A stretch of 15,763 nt of DNA from Gammaproteobacteria bacterium (lineage in GTDB: Bacteria > Pseudomonadota > Gammaproteobacteria > Enterobacterales > GCA-2746155). The position numbers and the translations under genes are program-made. The notes below the pieces were generated by a model that ran no database searches, was not told the origin of the DNA, and saw only the letters and a list, made by a program, of their open reading frames with translations. Positions 1 through 7,031 of the stretch are shown here, piece by piece; the stretch's first letter is position 1; each line of letters starts with the position of its first letter. Location: assembly GCA_024206355.1 (NCBI GenBank), contig JAAGZM010000140.1, forward strand, positions 1 to 15,763. The letters are read 5' to 3'.

Positions 1-1
1 A

Positions 2-916
2 ATCCGTTTGGCGAGAGGATTCACTGGTCGTGACAAAATTCTTAAATTTGAAGGTTGCTACCATGGTCATGCTGATTCCTTGTTAGTAAAGGCAGGATCT
101 GGCGCTTTAACGCTTGGAGAACCTACATCACCTGGAGTTCCCGCAGTATTAGCAGCCCACACGCTAACAGCGACCTTTAATGATTTAGATTCTGTAAAAG
201 CACTCTTCGAAGAATATGGTAATGAAATAGCCTGTATTATTGTTGAGCCTGTTGCCGGTAACATGAATTGCATTTTACCAGTTGATGGCTTTCTACAGGG
301 GCTTCGTGAAATTTGTGATCAAAATCAGTCATTGTTAATCATTGATGAAGTGATGACAGGTTTCAGAGTAGCCCTCGGTGGTGCTCAAGAAGCATTTGGC
401 GTAAAACCTGATCTTACAACCTTAGGAAAAATTATCGGTGGCGGCATGCCCGTCGGAGCTTTTGGTGGCAGACAGGATGTGATGGACTATTTAGCCCCCA
501 TAGGACCTGTCTATCAGGCAGGAACGTTATCAGGTAATCCTGTGGCAATGGCTGCAGGTTTGGCTTGTCTAAAAGCACTACAGACTGATGGTTTTTATCA
601 AACATTGAGCGATAAAACGTCCTATTTAGTTGCGGGTTTAAAGCAAGCCGCTGAGAAAGCTAACGTCGCGATGAGCTTTAGTCAAATCGGTGGAATGTTT
701 GGATTCTTTTTTACCGAAGAAGAGACTGTTAGTAGCTTCGATCAGGTAACTGCCTGTAATATGGAGAGATTTAAAAAGTTCTATCATGGTATGTTGCGAG
801 AAGGTATTTATCTCGCTCCTTCTGCCTATGAAACAGGCTTTATGAGTATGGCTCATACAGAGGAATATTTGGATCAAACTATTTCGGCGGCGGCTAAGGT
901 TCTCGCTACGCTGTAG
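2..916 (+). CDS. hemL: Glutamate-1-semialdehyde 2,1-aminomutase, 5'-truncated
   Basis: This enzyme converts glutamate-1-semialdehyde to 5-aminolevulinate using PLP, the committed C5-pathway step of tetrapyrrole (heme) synthesis in the cytosol. The reading frame is open from the first base, so the gene begins outside the window. About 304 residues are visible and roughly 120 N-terminal residues are missing compared with the usual ~426. Counting from the codon at position 8, the stretch LLIIDEVMTGFR carries the PLP-contacting Asp113, and TLGKIIGGGMPVGAFGG carries the Schiff-base Lys141. GPVYQAGTLSGNP and the C-terminal YLAPSA are also typical of the family. The visible part shows no frameshift or missing key residue. 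It ends with TAG. The next gene, pepB, is convergent, and a repeat element lies 23 bp past the stop. Identification is very secure. Confidence 0.97.
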   Translation: MRLARGFTGRDKILKFEGCYHGHADSLLVKAGSGALTLGEPTSPGVPAVLAAHTLTATFNDLDSVKALFEEYGNEIACIIVEPVAGNMNCILPVDGFLQGLREICDQNQSLLIIDEVMTGFRVALGGAQEAFGVKPDLTTLGKIIGGGMPVGAFGGRQDVMDYLAPIGPVYQAGTLSGNPVAMAAGLACLKALQTDGFYQTLSDKTSYLVAGLKQAAEKANVAMSFSQIGGMFGFFFTEEETVSSFDQVTACNMERFKKFYHGMLREGIYLAPSAYETGFMSMAHTEEYLDQTISAAAKVLATL

Positions 917-939
917 TTACCAATAGTTGGAACTATCAA

Positions 940-1084
940 CCTATAATCCTCAGTTGACCGACTCAAAATTATGATTATGTACTTCAAAACAGCAACTTAT
1001 AGAAGGATTAATATTCATCAATTGAGTGAGTTTACCTAAGCCTAAAAAACACACACTAAAACGCGTCCAACTGAGGATCCTAGG
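940..1084 (+). repeat. MITE-like inverted-repeat element, short copy (145 bp)
   Basis: The element is bounded by imperfect terminal inverted repeats: CCTATAATCCTCAGTTG on the left, and the reverse complement of the right end, CCTAGGATCCTCAGTTG, which matches at 15 of 17 positions. ATCAA lies immediately outside both ends (935-939 and 1085-1089), which fits a 5-bp target duplication. It matches the reverse complement of the 236-bp element at 15287-15522 along its whole length except for about 91 internal bp that it lacks. It encodes no transposase, so it would need to be moved in trans. From memory the terminal CAGTTGACCGA resembles IS4 ends, but I could not check this. It lies between hemL and the hairpin at 1091-1120. 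Confidence 0.75.
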
Positions 1085-1090
1085 ATCAAC

Positions 1091-1120
1091 AATTGGGCAA
1101 GCACTTTTACTTGCCCAATT
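1091..1120. terminator. Perfect 11-bp hairpin, probable bidirectional terminator of hemL and pepB
   Basis: AATTGGGCAAG (1091-1101) and CTTGCCCAATT (1110-1120) pair perfectly around an 8-base loop. The hairpin lies between the convergent hemL and pepB genes, 30 bp past the pepB stop. On each strand the 3' arm ends in AATT, but no long T tract follows, so intrinsic termination may be inefficient. Position and symmetry are the main support. Confidence 0.6.
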
Positions 1121-1149
1121 ACATAATCAGTGACTTAAAAAGAATAAAC

Positions 1150-2451
1150 TCAATTGTCTTCTAGTTGTAAAAGTCGTGCTAGCGTTCTAATTCCCATTGC
1201 AGAACCACCCGCAGACCAAAGGCTGTTATCATTGCTAAACATAGCGCCAGCTAAATCAAAATGTAGCCAACCTTTTCCTTCATCATTAACAAATCTTGAA
1301 AGAAATCCAGCCGCATTACTCGCTCCTCCAGCTCCGCCACCCTTCACAGAACAACTGTTTGCTGTATCAGCAAAAGGTGAAGGACACTTATTGCGATGAA
1401 ATTTTTCTAGAGGCAAAGCCCAGTGTGGTTCATTTTCTTTGTCAGCACATTCTAGTGCCTTTACCTGTAGTTCTTTATCGAGTGCAAAAACGGCATTATA
1501 TTCATTGCCAACCGCGACATTTGCTGCGCCCGTTAATGTTGCTGCATCGATGATCAGCTTTGCACCGGTTGCAGAGGCTTGTAGTAAGCCATCTGCTAAT
1601 ACTAGCCGACCTTCTGCATCTGTATTGACTATCTCAACAGTTGTCCCATTTGCATAAGTGAGAATATCACCAAGTTTGTAGGCATGATCGCTGATCAAAT
1701 TCTCTGCACAGCATAATAATAAAGAAACTCTTTTATCCAAACCTCGACTAATAGCCAATGCGAGTCCGCCAGTAACATGGGCAGCTCCTCCCATATCCAT
1801 TTTCATTGATAACATGCCTTCTGAGGTTTTGATGCTATAACCGCCACTATCAAAGGTTATACCTTTTCCAACTAAAGCTACATCAACGGGTTTGTTCACA
1901 TCACCTGTAGGATTATAATCAAGACGCAATAGCACTGGAGGTCTTTTGCTACCTCTACCTACACCATGTATACCAACCATGCCTGCAGTTAATAAATCAT
2001 CACCACTAACAATTTCATAACTAACTGCTTCAGGCTTTAATGATTGAACAAACTCTGCCGCATTCTGAGCAAGAATTGCCGGTGATAAGTCCTCAGGTGT
2101 TGCATTCACTTGTTCACGAACCCAGCTAGCCGTTTGATATCGGCTATCCAGCTCGCTTATCTCATCGGCAGAAAGCGCAGCCCATTGTGGCGATGTTTTT
2201 TGTGATGGTGACATATAGCCTTGAGCGAAAGCCCACTGGCTTTCAATATCCCAATATTCACCGACTAACTGAGGTGCAGGAACCCCACTGGCAGATAATT
2301 GTCTCCCTACTTTTTGTATCCGATCAAGTTGCTGTAATTCATCTGGTATATGAATTAGTATCCCATCAGCAAAAGATGAAGTTAGAGCATTCTTACCCCA
2401 TTCCTTTGGAGCAGCCTGTTTATTTATCTTTACGTTTATAGCAATGGACAT
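1150..2451 (-). CDS. pepB: Peptidase B, M17 leucyl aminopeptidase family
   Basis: This is a cytosolic two-metal aminopeptidase that removes N-terminal residues from peptides in protein turnover; family members form hexamers. The 433-residue length matches E. coli PepB (~427) rather than the longer PepA (~500). The C-terminal catalytic domain carries VGKGITFDSGGYSIK with Lys196, Asp201 and Lys208, then MKMDMGGAA with Asp219, and the signature NTDAEGRLVLADGL with Asp278, Glu280 and Arg282, so all expected metal and catalytic residues are present. The first ~180 residues form the more variable N-terminal domain. The ATG start follows an AGAGAGA purine tract at a normal distance. The gene is divergent from the NfeD-like gene and convergent with hemL, so it is probably transcribed alone. 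PepA is the alternative, but the length and the FDSGGYSIK wording favour PepB. Confidence 0.93.
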   Translation of the reverse strand: MSIAINVKINKQAAPKEWGKNALTSSFADGILIHIPDELQQLDRIQKVGRQLSASGVPAPQLVGEYWDIESQWAFAQGYMSPSQKTSPQWAALSADEISELDSRYQTASWVREQVNATPEDLSPAILAQNAAEFVQSLKPEAVSYEIVSGDDLLTAGMVGIHGVGRGSKRPPVLLRLDYNPTGDVNKPVDVALVGKGITFDSGGYSIKTSEGMLSMKMDMGGAAHVTGGLALAISRGLDKRVSLLLCCAENLISDHAYKLGDILTYANGTTVEIVNTDAEGRLVLADGLLQASATGAKLIIDAATLTGAANVAVGNEYNAVFALDKELQVKALECADKENEPHWALPLEKFHRNKCPSPFADTANSCSVKGGGAGGASNAAGFLSRFVNDEGKGWLHFDLAGAMFSNDNSLWSAGGSAMGIRTLARLLQLEDN

Positions 2452-2543
2452 GTAATTCTCTCTTATAATAATATTGCTTTTACTATACTCTATACCTAAA
2501 CAACTTCAAGATGCAGTTTTGGTATATAGGAGAATAATCAATA
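2452..2543. promoter_or_regulatory. Divergent promoter region with an internal palindrome
   Basis: This 92-bp AT-rich gap separates pepB from the plus-strand operon, so it should hold promoters for both. On the plus strand TATACT at 2484-2489 matches the -10 consensus at 5 of 6 positions, but no good -35 lies at the right distance. On the minus strand the AT-rich tract at about 2464-2475 could supply a -10. TATACC (2491-2496) pairs with GGTATA (2521-2526), and after one mismatch AAAC (2498-2501) pairs with GTTT (2516-2519), giving a hairpin with a 14-base loop. AGGAG at 2528-2532 is the ribosome site of the next gene. Confidence 0.4.
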
Positions 2544-2789
2544 ATGGAAAATTTTACTGCCTACATTACCTCTATGAACTTTATTGATTGGGGTACACCT
2601 GGATTAGTTCTATTTATCTTACATTTTATGATTAAGAAAAGTACAATTATCAAATGGACGGGAATTGGTGCTCTGTTAGTTTCTGCTATTGTTCTCGTTG
2701 AGTTTGATATTGGTTGGCAAGCTCAGTGGATTATTTTCTTTGCTTTTATACTTTGGGGTTTAATCCGGAATCGCGGTTCTTCGTTTTGA
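2544..2789 (+). CDS. Small three-helix membrane protein, NfeD-like
   Basis: This 81-residue protein is almost entirely hydrophobic. Segments at about 16-30, 36-54 and 57-74 look membrane-spanning, and a short RNRGSSF tail ends it. The order WGTPGLVLF, then GIGALLVSAIVL, then a W-rich third helix resembles the membrane part of NfeD/YbbK proteins. Those are usually ~140 residues with a C-terminal OB-fold domain that is absent here. The ATG follows AGGAG with 11 bases between. The gene heads the plus-strand run and sits 21 bp before sfsA, so the two are probably cotranscribed. I infer an inner-membrane location. The function is not known, and the NfeD assignment rests on pattern resemblance only. 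Confidence 0.6.
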   Translation: MENFTAYITSMNFIDWGTPGLVLFILHFMIKKSTIIKWTGIGALLVSAIVLVEFDIGWQAQWIIFFAFILWGLIRNRGSSF

Positions 2790-2810
2790 GTACTATATAC
2801 CCATTACCCT

Positions 2811-3521
2811 ATGAAGTTTGAATATCCTCTACAAACCGGAACTCTTATCAAACGCTACAAACGTTTTCTTGCTGATATTGAAACTGACAAAGGGGCTATT
2901 ACTATTCATTGTCCAAATACCGGTTCAATGAAAGGTTGTGCAGAACCAGGTAGTAGAGTCTGGTTTTGGGATTCTGGAAATCCAAAACGTAAGTATCGAC
3001 ACAGCTGGGAATTGGTTGAAAATCAATTCGGTCACCTCATTGGCATTAATACTAATCGAGCTAACCACCTTATAAAAGAAGCGATTACTAATAAGGTACT
3101 GAACAATTTTGAGTTTGATACGATCAAAAGTGAGGTCCCTTACGGCGAAGAAAAAAGCCGCATCGACCTACTATTAACTTATCAAAATAAGAACATCTGG
3201 GTAGAAGTAAAAAACACCACCTTGTTAGAAATTGATGAGACCAGCGATACCCAAGGATATTTTCCAGACGCCGTTACTAGTCGAGGCACTAAACACCTTC
3301 GCGAACTGATGGCACAAGTCGAGAAAGGCGACAGAGCAGTTCTTGTTTTCTGCGTTCAACATTTGGGAATCAAAACAGTTAAAGCAGCAGCACATATTGA
3401 TCCGGTTTATGCAGAAAAGCTCAAGCAGGTTGCTGATGCAGGCGTCGAAATTATTGCTGCTCAAACATTGATTACTGACAATGAAATTACAGTCATTGGT
3501 GAGTTGCCCTTTGTATTTTAA
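2811..3521 (+). CDS. sfsA: Sugar fermentation stimulation protein A (SfsA), nuclease-like
   Basis: At 236 residues this matches E. coli SfsA (~234). Family knowledge describes an N-terminal OB-fold that binds DNA and a C-terminal PD-(D/E)XK nuclease-like domain. The cellular role is poorly defined: it was first linked to maltose metabolism, and nuclease activity has been suggested. The OB-fold part includes HCPNTGSMKGC (residues 33-43) and the ligand-like IGINTNRAN. The nuclease-like core shows SRIDLLL with Asp119, then WVEVKNTTL with Glu132 and Lys134, followed by GYFPDAVTSRGTKHLREL (149-166), the strongest family signature. The ATG has no clear Shine-Dalgarno, so translation may depend on readthrough from the upstream gene. 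The gluQ start lies only 12 bases past the stop. In E. coli dksA separates these two genes; here it is missing. Confidence 0.95.
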   Translation: MKFEYPLQTGTLIKRYKRFLADIETDKGAITIHCPNTGSMKGCAEPGSRVWFWDSGNPKRKYRHSWELVENQFGHLIGINTNRANHLIKEAITNKVLNNFEFDTIKSEVPYGEEKSRIDLLLTYQNKNIWVEVKNTTLLEIDETSDTQGYFPDAVTSRGTKHLRELMAQVEKGDRAVLVFCVQHLGIKTVKAAAHIDPVYAEKLKQVADAGVEIIAAQTLITDNEITVIGELPFVF

Positions 3522-3533
3522 TGAGCTGATACT

Positions 3534-4415
3534 TTGAATACCTATCGTGGACGCTTTGCTCCTTCTCCTTCAGGGCCATTACACTTTGGCTCACTCATAG
3601 CAGCACTCGGTTCATGGCTTGATGCCCGCCATCATAAAGGCAAATGGTTTGTTCGCATTGAGGATATTGACCCTCCGCGAGAAATTGCCGGTGCTGCAGA
3701 TAACATTTTAGCAACCTTAGAGAATTTTGGTTTAATCTGGGATGGACAAGTAACCTATCAGAGTGAAAATCAACATCACTATCAGCAAGTTTTACTGCAA
3801 CTGTTTGATGAGCAAGAGGTTTATCGATGTACCTGTACAAGAAAACAGATCCAATCTAGCAATGGAATTTACACAAATTTCTGTAGAGATAAACAGCATA
3901 GTAGTAAAACAGATCATTCTCTGCGTTTAAAGATACATCAGCCAGTTACCTCTTTTGAAGATTGTTATCATGGACACTACAATACAGCTTTACATTCAGC
4001 TAGTGAAGATTTCATTGTTAAAAGAAAAGATGGGTTCTACGCTTATATGTTAGCAGTGGTTGTTGATGATATTGAGCAACAAATTACCCATGTCATCAGA
4101 GGAGCAGATCTACTGGAAACTACATCTCAGCAGCTTTATCTATTTAAGCTTCTGAAGTATTCTTTACCTATTTTTGGACATTTACCAGTCGCAACAAATA
4201 ATCAAGGTCTAAAGCTTTCCAAACAAAATTATGCTCCTTCAATTGCTGATGCTCCTGTTAATGAAACACTTTGGTTGGCTTTAAATTTTTTAAAGCAGTC
4301 ACCACCAATAGAACTTCGTAAAGAAAATACGTCTTTATTATTAGACTGGGCGACCCAACATTGGCAACCTAATAAATTTAAAGGAAAACAGCAATTCCTT
4401 CATCAATATGTTTAA
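3534..4415 (+). CDS. gluQ: Glutamyl-Q tRNA(Asp) synthetase
   Basis: GluQ-RS activates glutamate and attaches it to the queuosine base at the wobble position of tRNA(Asp). It is a truncated relative of GluRS lacking the anticodon-binding domain. The 293-residue length and sequence fit (E. coli 308). The catalytic fold begins with GRFAPSPSGPLHFGSL (HIGH-type motif, residues 6-21) and IEDIDPPRE. Zinc ligands are visible as Cys99, Cys101, Tyr113 and Cys117. KLSKQ at 227-231 replaces KMSKS. The start must be TTG at 3534: an in-frame TGA lies at 3522-3524, and no ATG or GTG occurs between it and the active-site motif. The 12-base gap after sfsA and 61-base gap before pcnB suggest one operon. Confidence 0.95.
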   Translation: MNTYRGRFAPSPSGPLHFGSLIAALGSWLDARHHKGKWFVRIEDIDPPREIAGAADNILATLENFGLIWDGQVTYQSENQHHYQQVLLQLFDEQEVYRCTCTRKQIQSSNGIYTNFCRDKQHSSKTDHSLRLKIHQPVTSFEDCYHGHYNTALHSASEDFIVKRKDGFYAYMLAVVVDDIEQQITHVIRGADLLETTSQQLYLFKLLKYSLPIFGHLPVATNNQGLKLSKQNYAPSIADAPVNETLWLALNFLKQSPPIELRKENTSLLLDWATQHWQPNKFKGKQQFLHQYV

Positions 4416-4464
4416 TGAATCACTACAACCCTGTACAATGGCACTTTTCATCACTTTAACAATC

Positions 4465-4479
4465 AGGTAATTCGTTATT
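4465..4479 (+). promoter_or_regulatory. pcnB Shine-Dalgarno and probable AUU start codon
   Basis: AGG at 4465-4467 is followed by nine bases and then ATT at 4477-4479. An in-frame TAA at 4468-4470 limits how far upstream the gene can start. The 11 codons after ATT read LSKVIKLFRSK, which aligns with the E. coli PcnB N-terminus FTRVANFCRK as I recall it. E. coli pcnB is known to start at AUU, which limits its translation. Spacing, frame and the aligned N-terminus support the same arrangement here. Confidence 0.75.
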
Positions 4480-5817
4480 TTAAGTAAGGTTATCAAGCTT
4501 TTTCGCAGTAAGCCCCCTCTTCCAGCTCCAGAATGGAAATTAGAATATTATTCACGTGATCAGCACACCGTTTCGCGCAATGATATATCTCCAAATGCCC
4601 TGAAAGTTCTATACAGGCTGCATAATGCAGGCTATCGCTCTTGCCTTGTAGGCGGCGGCGTACGAGATATATTATTAGGTCTTCACCCGAAAGACTTTGA
4701 TATAGCAACAGATGCAAACCCAGAACAGGTTAAAGCTTTATTTAGAAATTGCCGTCTTATTGGACGACGATTCCGTTTAGCTCATATTTTATTTGGTCGA
4801 GAAATTATTGAAGTTGCTACTTTCCGTGGTTATCATGAAAAAAATTCTGAAGGTATGATTTTAAGGGACAACGTCTTCGGTACAATTGAAGAAGATGCTA
4901 TCAGACGAGATTTTACGGTTAATTCTCTATACTACGATATTGCTGATTTTTCCGTTCATGACTTCTGTGATGGGATGGCCGATCTAGATAATCGATTAAT
5001 GCGTATTATTGGTGATCCGGAAACTCGCTATCAAGAAGATCCAGTTCGGATGCTAAGAGCAATTCGTCTCGCTGTAAAATTAAATCTTCAACTTGAAGAA
5101 GAAACAGCTAAACCTTTAAAGGAACTTTCTGTTTTATTAAAAGATATTCCTTCTGCAAGACTCTGGGATGAGAGTCATAAGTTATTTTTATCTGGTCATT
5201 CAGCCAATACATTTTCTCAGCTCGAAAAATATCAACTCTTAATACCTCTTTTACCTCAGATGTGTGAAGCTTTGGAAACTAACAATAATGAAAAGTTTAG
5301 AGATTTTATTCAGGCAGCTTTAGACAATACTGATAAACGTATTCGACAAAATAAATCACTTAATCCTGCTTTTTTATATGCTTGCTTCCTCTGGCAGTCC
5401 GTAAGAGATATTGCTTCAACAAACAGAAGTAACGGTCTCCATGCAGCAGAAGCAATGTTAAAGGCTCAAGCAACAGTGCTTGGTATTCAAACAAAAAGTA
5501 TTGCTATCCCTAAACGATTTACTCAAGTAATTCGAGAGATATGGTCAATGCAGCATCGACTTGATACGCGTCGAGGTAAAAATTTGGCTTCCATTCTTAC
5601 TCATCCACGATTCAGAGCAAGCTATGACTTTATGTTACTTAGAGCGGGCATTGGAGAAGTAAACAGTAGTCTTGCTGATTGGTGGACACAAATTCAAAAA
5701 GTCGATACTGAGCATCAAGTAAAGATGATAAAAGACGTCGCTCCAAAGCATCGCCAACGAAGAAAACCTAGAAAAAAACCAACTAATAAACCGCCAACTT
5801 CTGATGGGAATAGCTAA
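4477..5817 (+). CDS. pcnB: Poly(A) polymerase I
   Basis: PAP I adds 3' poly(A) tails to RNA, which promotes decay by exonucleases. It belongs to the class II nucleotidyltransferases, like the CCA-adding enzymes. From ATT at 4477 it has 446 residues (E. coli 465). The head domain shows CLVGGGVRD, then KDFDIAT with catalytic Asp73 and Asp75, then FRNCRLIGRRFRLAH, EVATFRG and EEDAIRRDFTVNSLYYD. ETRYQEDPVRMLRAIR starts the neck region, and the tail is highly basic (HRQRRKPRKKP), as expected for RNA contact. A start at the first in-frame ATG (4855) would delete the catalytic aspartates and so is wrong. No ATG, GTG or TTG exists in frame before them, which leaves ATT. PAP is favoured over a CCA-adding enzyme by the basic tail and the gluQ-pcnB-folK order. 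folK starts two bases past the stop. Confidence 0.93.
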   Translation: MLSKVIKLFRSKPPLPAPEWKLEYYSRDQHTVSRNDISPNALKVLYRLHNAGYRSCLVGGGVRDILLGLHPKDFDIATDANPEQVKALFRNCRLIGRRFRLAHILFGREIIEVATFRGYHEKNSEGMILRDNVFGTIEEDAIRRDFTVNSLYYDIADFSVHDFCDGMADLDNRLMRIIGDPETRYQEDPVRMLRAIRLAVKLNLQLEEETAKPLKELSVLLKDIPSARLWDESHKLFLSGHSANTFSQLEKYQLLIPLLPQMCEALETNNNEKFRDFIQAALDNTDKRIRQNKSLNPAFLYACFLWQSVRDIASTNRSNGLHAAEAMLKAQATVLGIQTKSIAIPKRFTQVIREIWSMQHRLDTRRGKNLASILTHPRFRASYDFMLLRAGIGEVNSSLADWWTQIQKVDTEHQVKMIKDVAPKHRQRRKPRKKPTNKPPTSDGNS

Positions 5818-5819
5818 AC

Positions 5820-6311
5820 ATGGGCTTAGCCTATATTGGAATTGGCAGCAATCTTGATCAACCAAGAAAGCAAGTTGAGCGAGCAATAAATGCGCTAAAA
5901 TTGCTCTCAGTAGATGAAGAGATAAAGGTGTCATCTATTTATCAAAGTGCACCAATGACAATAGATAGTAATTCACAACAAGATGAATACATTAACGCTG
6001 TTGTACGAATTAATAGTTCTGATACCCCAATAGACTTATTAGATGCACTACAAAATATTGAAAACACGCAAGGGCGAGTACGAACATCAGAGCATTGGAT
6101 AGCTAGAACCTTGGATTTAGATTTGTTACTTTTTGATGATCTAGTTATCAATCTTCCCAGATTAACTGTTCCTCATTATGGTCTGCAACAAAGAAATTTT
6201 GTTATCTATCCATTGTTCGATATAGATGTTAATCTGATACTGCCAGATAAAACAACAATCAAATCACTTTATGAATCCTGTTCAGCAGATGGAATACGAA
6301 AAATTGAATAA
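5820..6311 (+). CDS. folK: 6-hydroxymethyl-7,8-dihydropterin pyrophosphokinase (HPPK)
   Basis: HPPK transfers pyrophosphate from ATP to 6-hydroxymethyl-dihydropterin, the step before dihydropteroate synthase in folate synthesis. The 163-residue length is normal (E. coli 159). It opens with YIGIGSNL. Metal-binding Asp99 and Asp101 lie in RTLDLDLLLFDD (residues 96-107), preceded by Trp93 and GRVR. The family motif VPHYGLQQRNFVIYPL (117-132) is complete. GGGAA at 5806-5810, inside the pcnB 3' end, is a good ribosome site nine bases before the ATG, so translation is probably coupled to pcnB. The 3' end overlaps the start of the kinase gene by up to 41 bp. Confidence 0.96.
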   Translation: MGLAYIGIGSNLDQPRKQVERAINALKLLSVDEEIKVSSIYQSAPMTIDSNSQQDEYINAVVRINSSDTPIDLLDALQNIENTQGRVRTSEHWIARTLDLDLLLFDDLVINLPRLTVPHYGLQQRNFVIYPLFDIDVNLILPDKTTIKSLYESCSADGIRKIE

Positions 6312-6951
6312 TGCTAAGTTACCAAGTTATGTTGCCGTTGAAGGTCCTATTGGAGTTGGAAAAACTACTTTGGCTCGACAATTAGCGGATTCCTTTCAAG
6401 GAGATTTGATCCTTGAAGGAGCAGAAGATAACCCATTTTTAGACAAATTTTATAACGATCCGAAAAGTGTCGCCTTACCAACACAACTGTACTTCCTATT
6501 CCAAAGAATCAAACAACTACAAGAATTGCGACAGTCGGATTTATTCTCTCCTTGCAGAATTGCAGACTATCTTATGGACAAAGACAGACTCTTTGCCAGA
6601 GTAACATTGGATGATGATGAGCTTCATCTTTATGAACAGGTTTATGCCAACCTGACACTAGATGCCCCTACGCCTGATCTTGTTGTCTATCTCCAAGCAC
6701 CAGTTGAGGTTTTATATAAAAGGATCAAAAGTAGAGGACGCTCAAATGAGCAGTCTATTTCATTGGAATATCTACAGAAAATAAACGATGCCTACACCTA
6801 TTATTTTCATTATTATGATAAATCTCCATTATTAATTGTCAATGTGTCGAGCATTGATATCGTCAGTAGTAAAAATGATTATAAACAACTAGTAGAACGG
6901 ATCTTAAATACACAAAGTGGCAAACATTACTTCAACCCCAAACCACTATAA
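6271..6951 (+). CDS. Deoxynucleoside kinase (dNK family)
   Basis: This protein belongs to the family of deoxyadenosine, deoxyguanosine and deoxycytidine kinases that phosphorylate deoxynucleosides in salvage. The P-loop is EGPIGVGKTTLA (GPIGVGKT at 25-32). NPFL, LPTQLYFLFQR, the DKDRLFA stretch (103-109) and YEQVY match the family substrate pocket. KSRGRS near 153-158 fits the arginine lid that closes over ATP. The 226-residue length is usual. The start is uncertain: ATG at 6271 and ATG at 6289 are both in frame, both inside folK and neither has a clear Shine-Dalgarno. The latter leaves a tail length closer to homologues I recall. I cannot assign base specificity. I recall a kinase of this family between folK and panB in other Proteobacteria. 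Confidence 0.88.
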   Translation: MNPVQQMEYEKLNNAKLPSYVAVEGPIGVGKTTLARQLADSFQGDLILEGAEDNPFLDKFYNDPKSVALPTQLYFLFQRIKQLQELRQSDLFSPCRIADYLMDKDRLFARVTLDDDELHLYEQVYANLTLDAPTPDLVVYLQAPVEVLYKRIKSRGRSNEQSISLEYLQKINDAYTYYFHYYDKSPLLIVNVSSIDIVSSKNDYKQLVERILNTQSGKHYFNPKPL

Positions 6952-6963
6952 AAGACAGCCATG

Positions 6964-7009
6964 CCATTCTACATTAATATATAAAACTTAGTATATTGAA
7001 GTAGAATGG
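6964..7009. other. Long imperfect hairpin between the kinase gene and panB
   Basis: CCATTCTAC (6964-6972) pairs exactly with GTAGAATGG (7001-7009). After one A-A mismatch the pairing continues through nine more AT-rich pairs, two of them G-U as RNA, to an 8-base loop at about 6983-6990. The total is roughly 18 pairs. It begins 12 bp past the kinase stop and could slow transcription or shield the upstream mRNA 3' end. No T run follows, so it is not a classical intrinsic terminator. Confidence 0.55.
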
Positions 7010-7031
7010 GTATAGAATTCTTAGCTGAAAC

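Noticed and set aside
1154..2441. Four plus-strand ORFs across pepB (81, 85, 72 and 84 residues)
   Set aside because: They are antisense to a gene with complete M17 signatures, and none has family features.
4493..4717. 74-residue minus-strand ORF near the start of pcnB
   Set aside because: It lies antisense to the pcnB N-terminal coding region, whose plus-strand translation gives conserved poly(A) polymerase motifs.
4855..5817. pcnB starting at the first in-frame ATG (4855)
   Set aside because: This start would remove VGGGVRD and the catalytic KDFD motif, which are perfectly readable upstream in the same frame.
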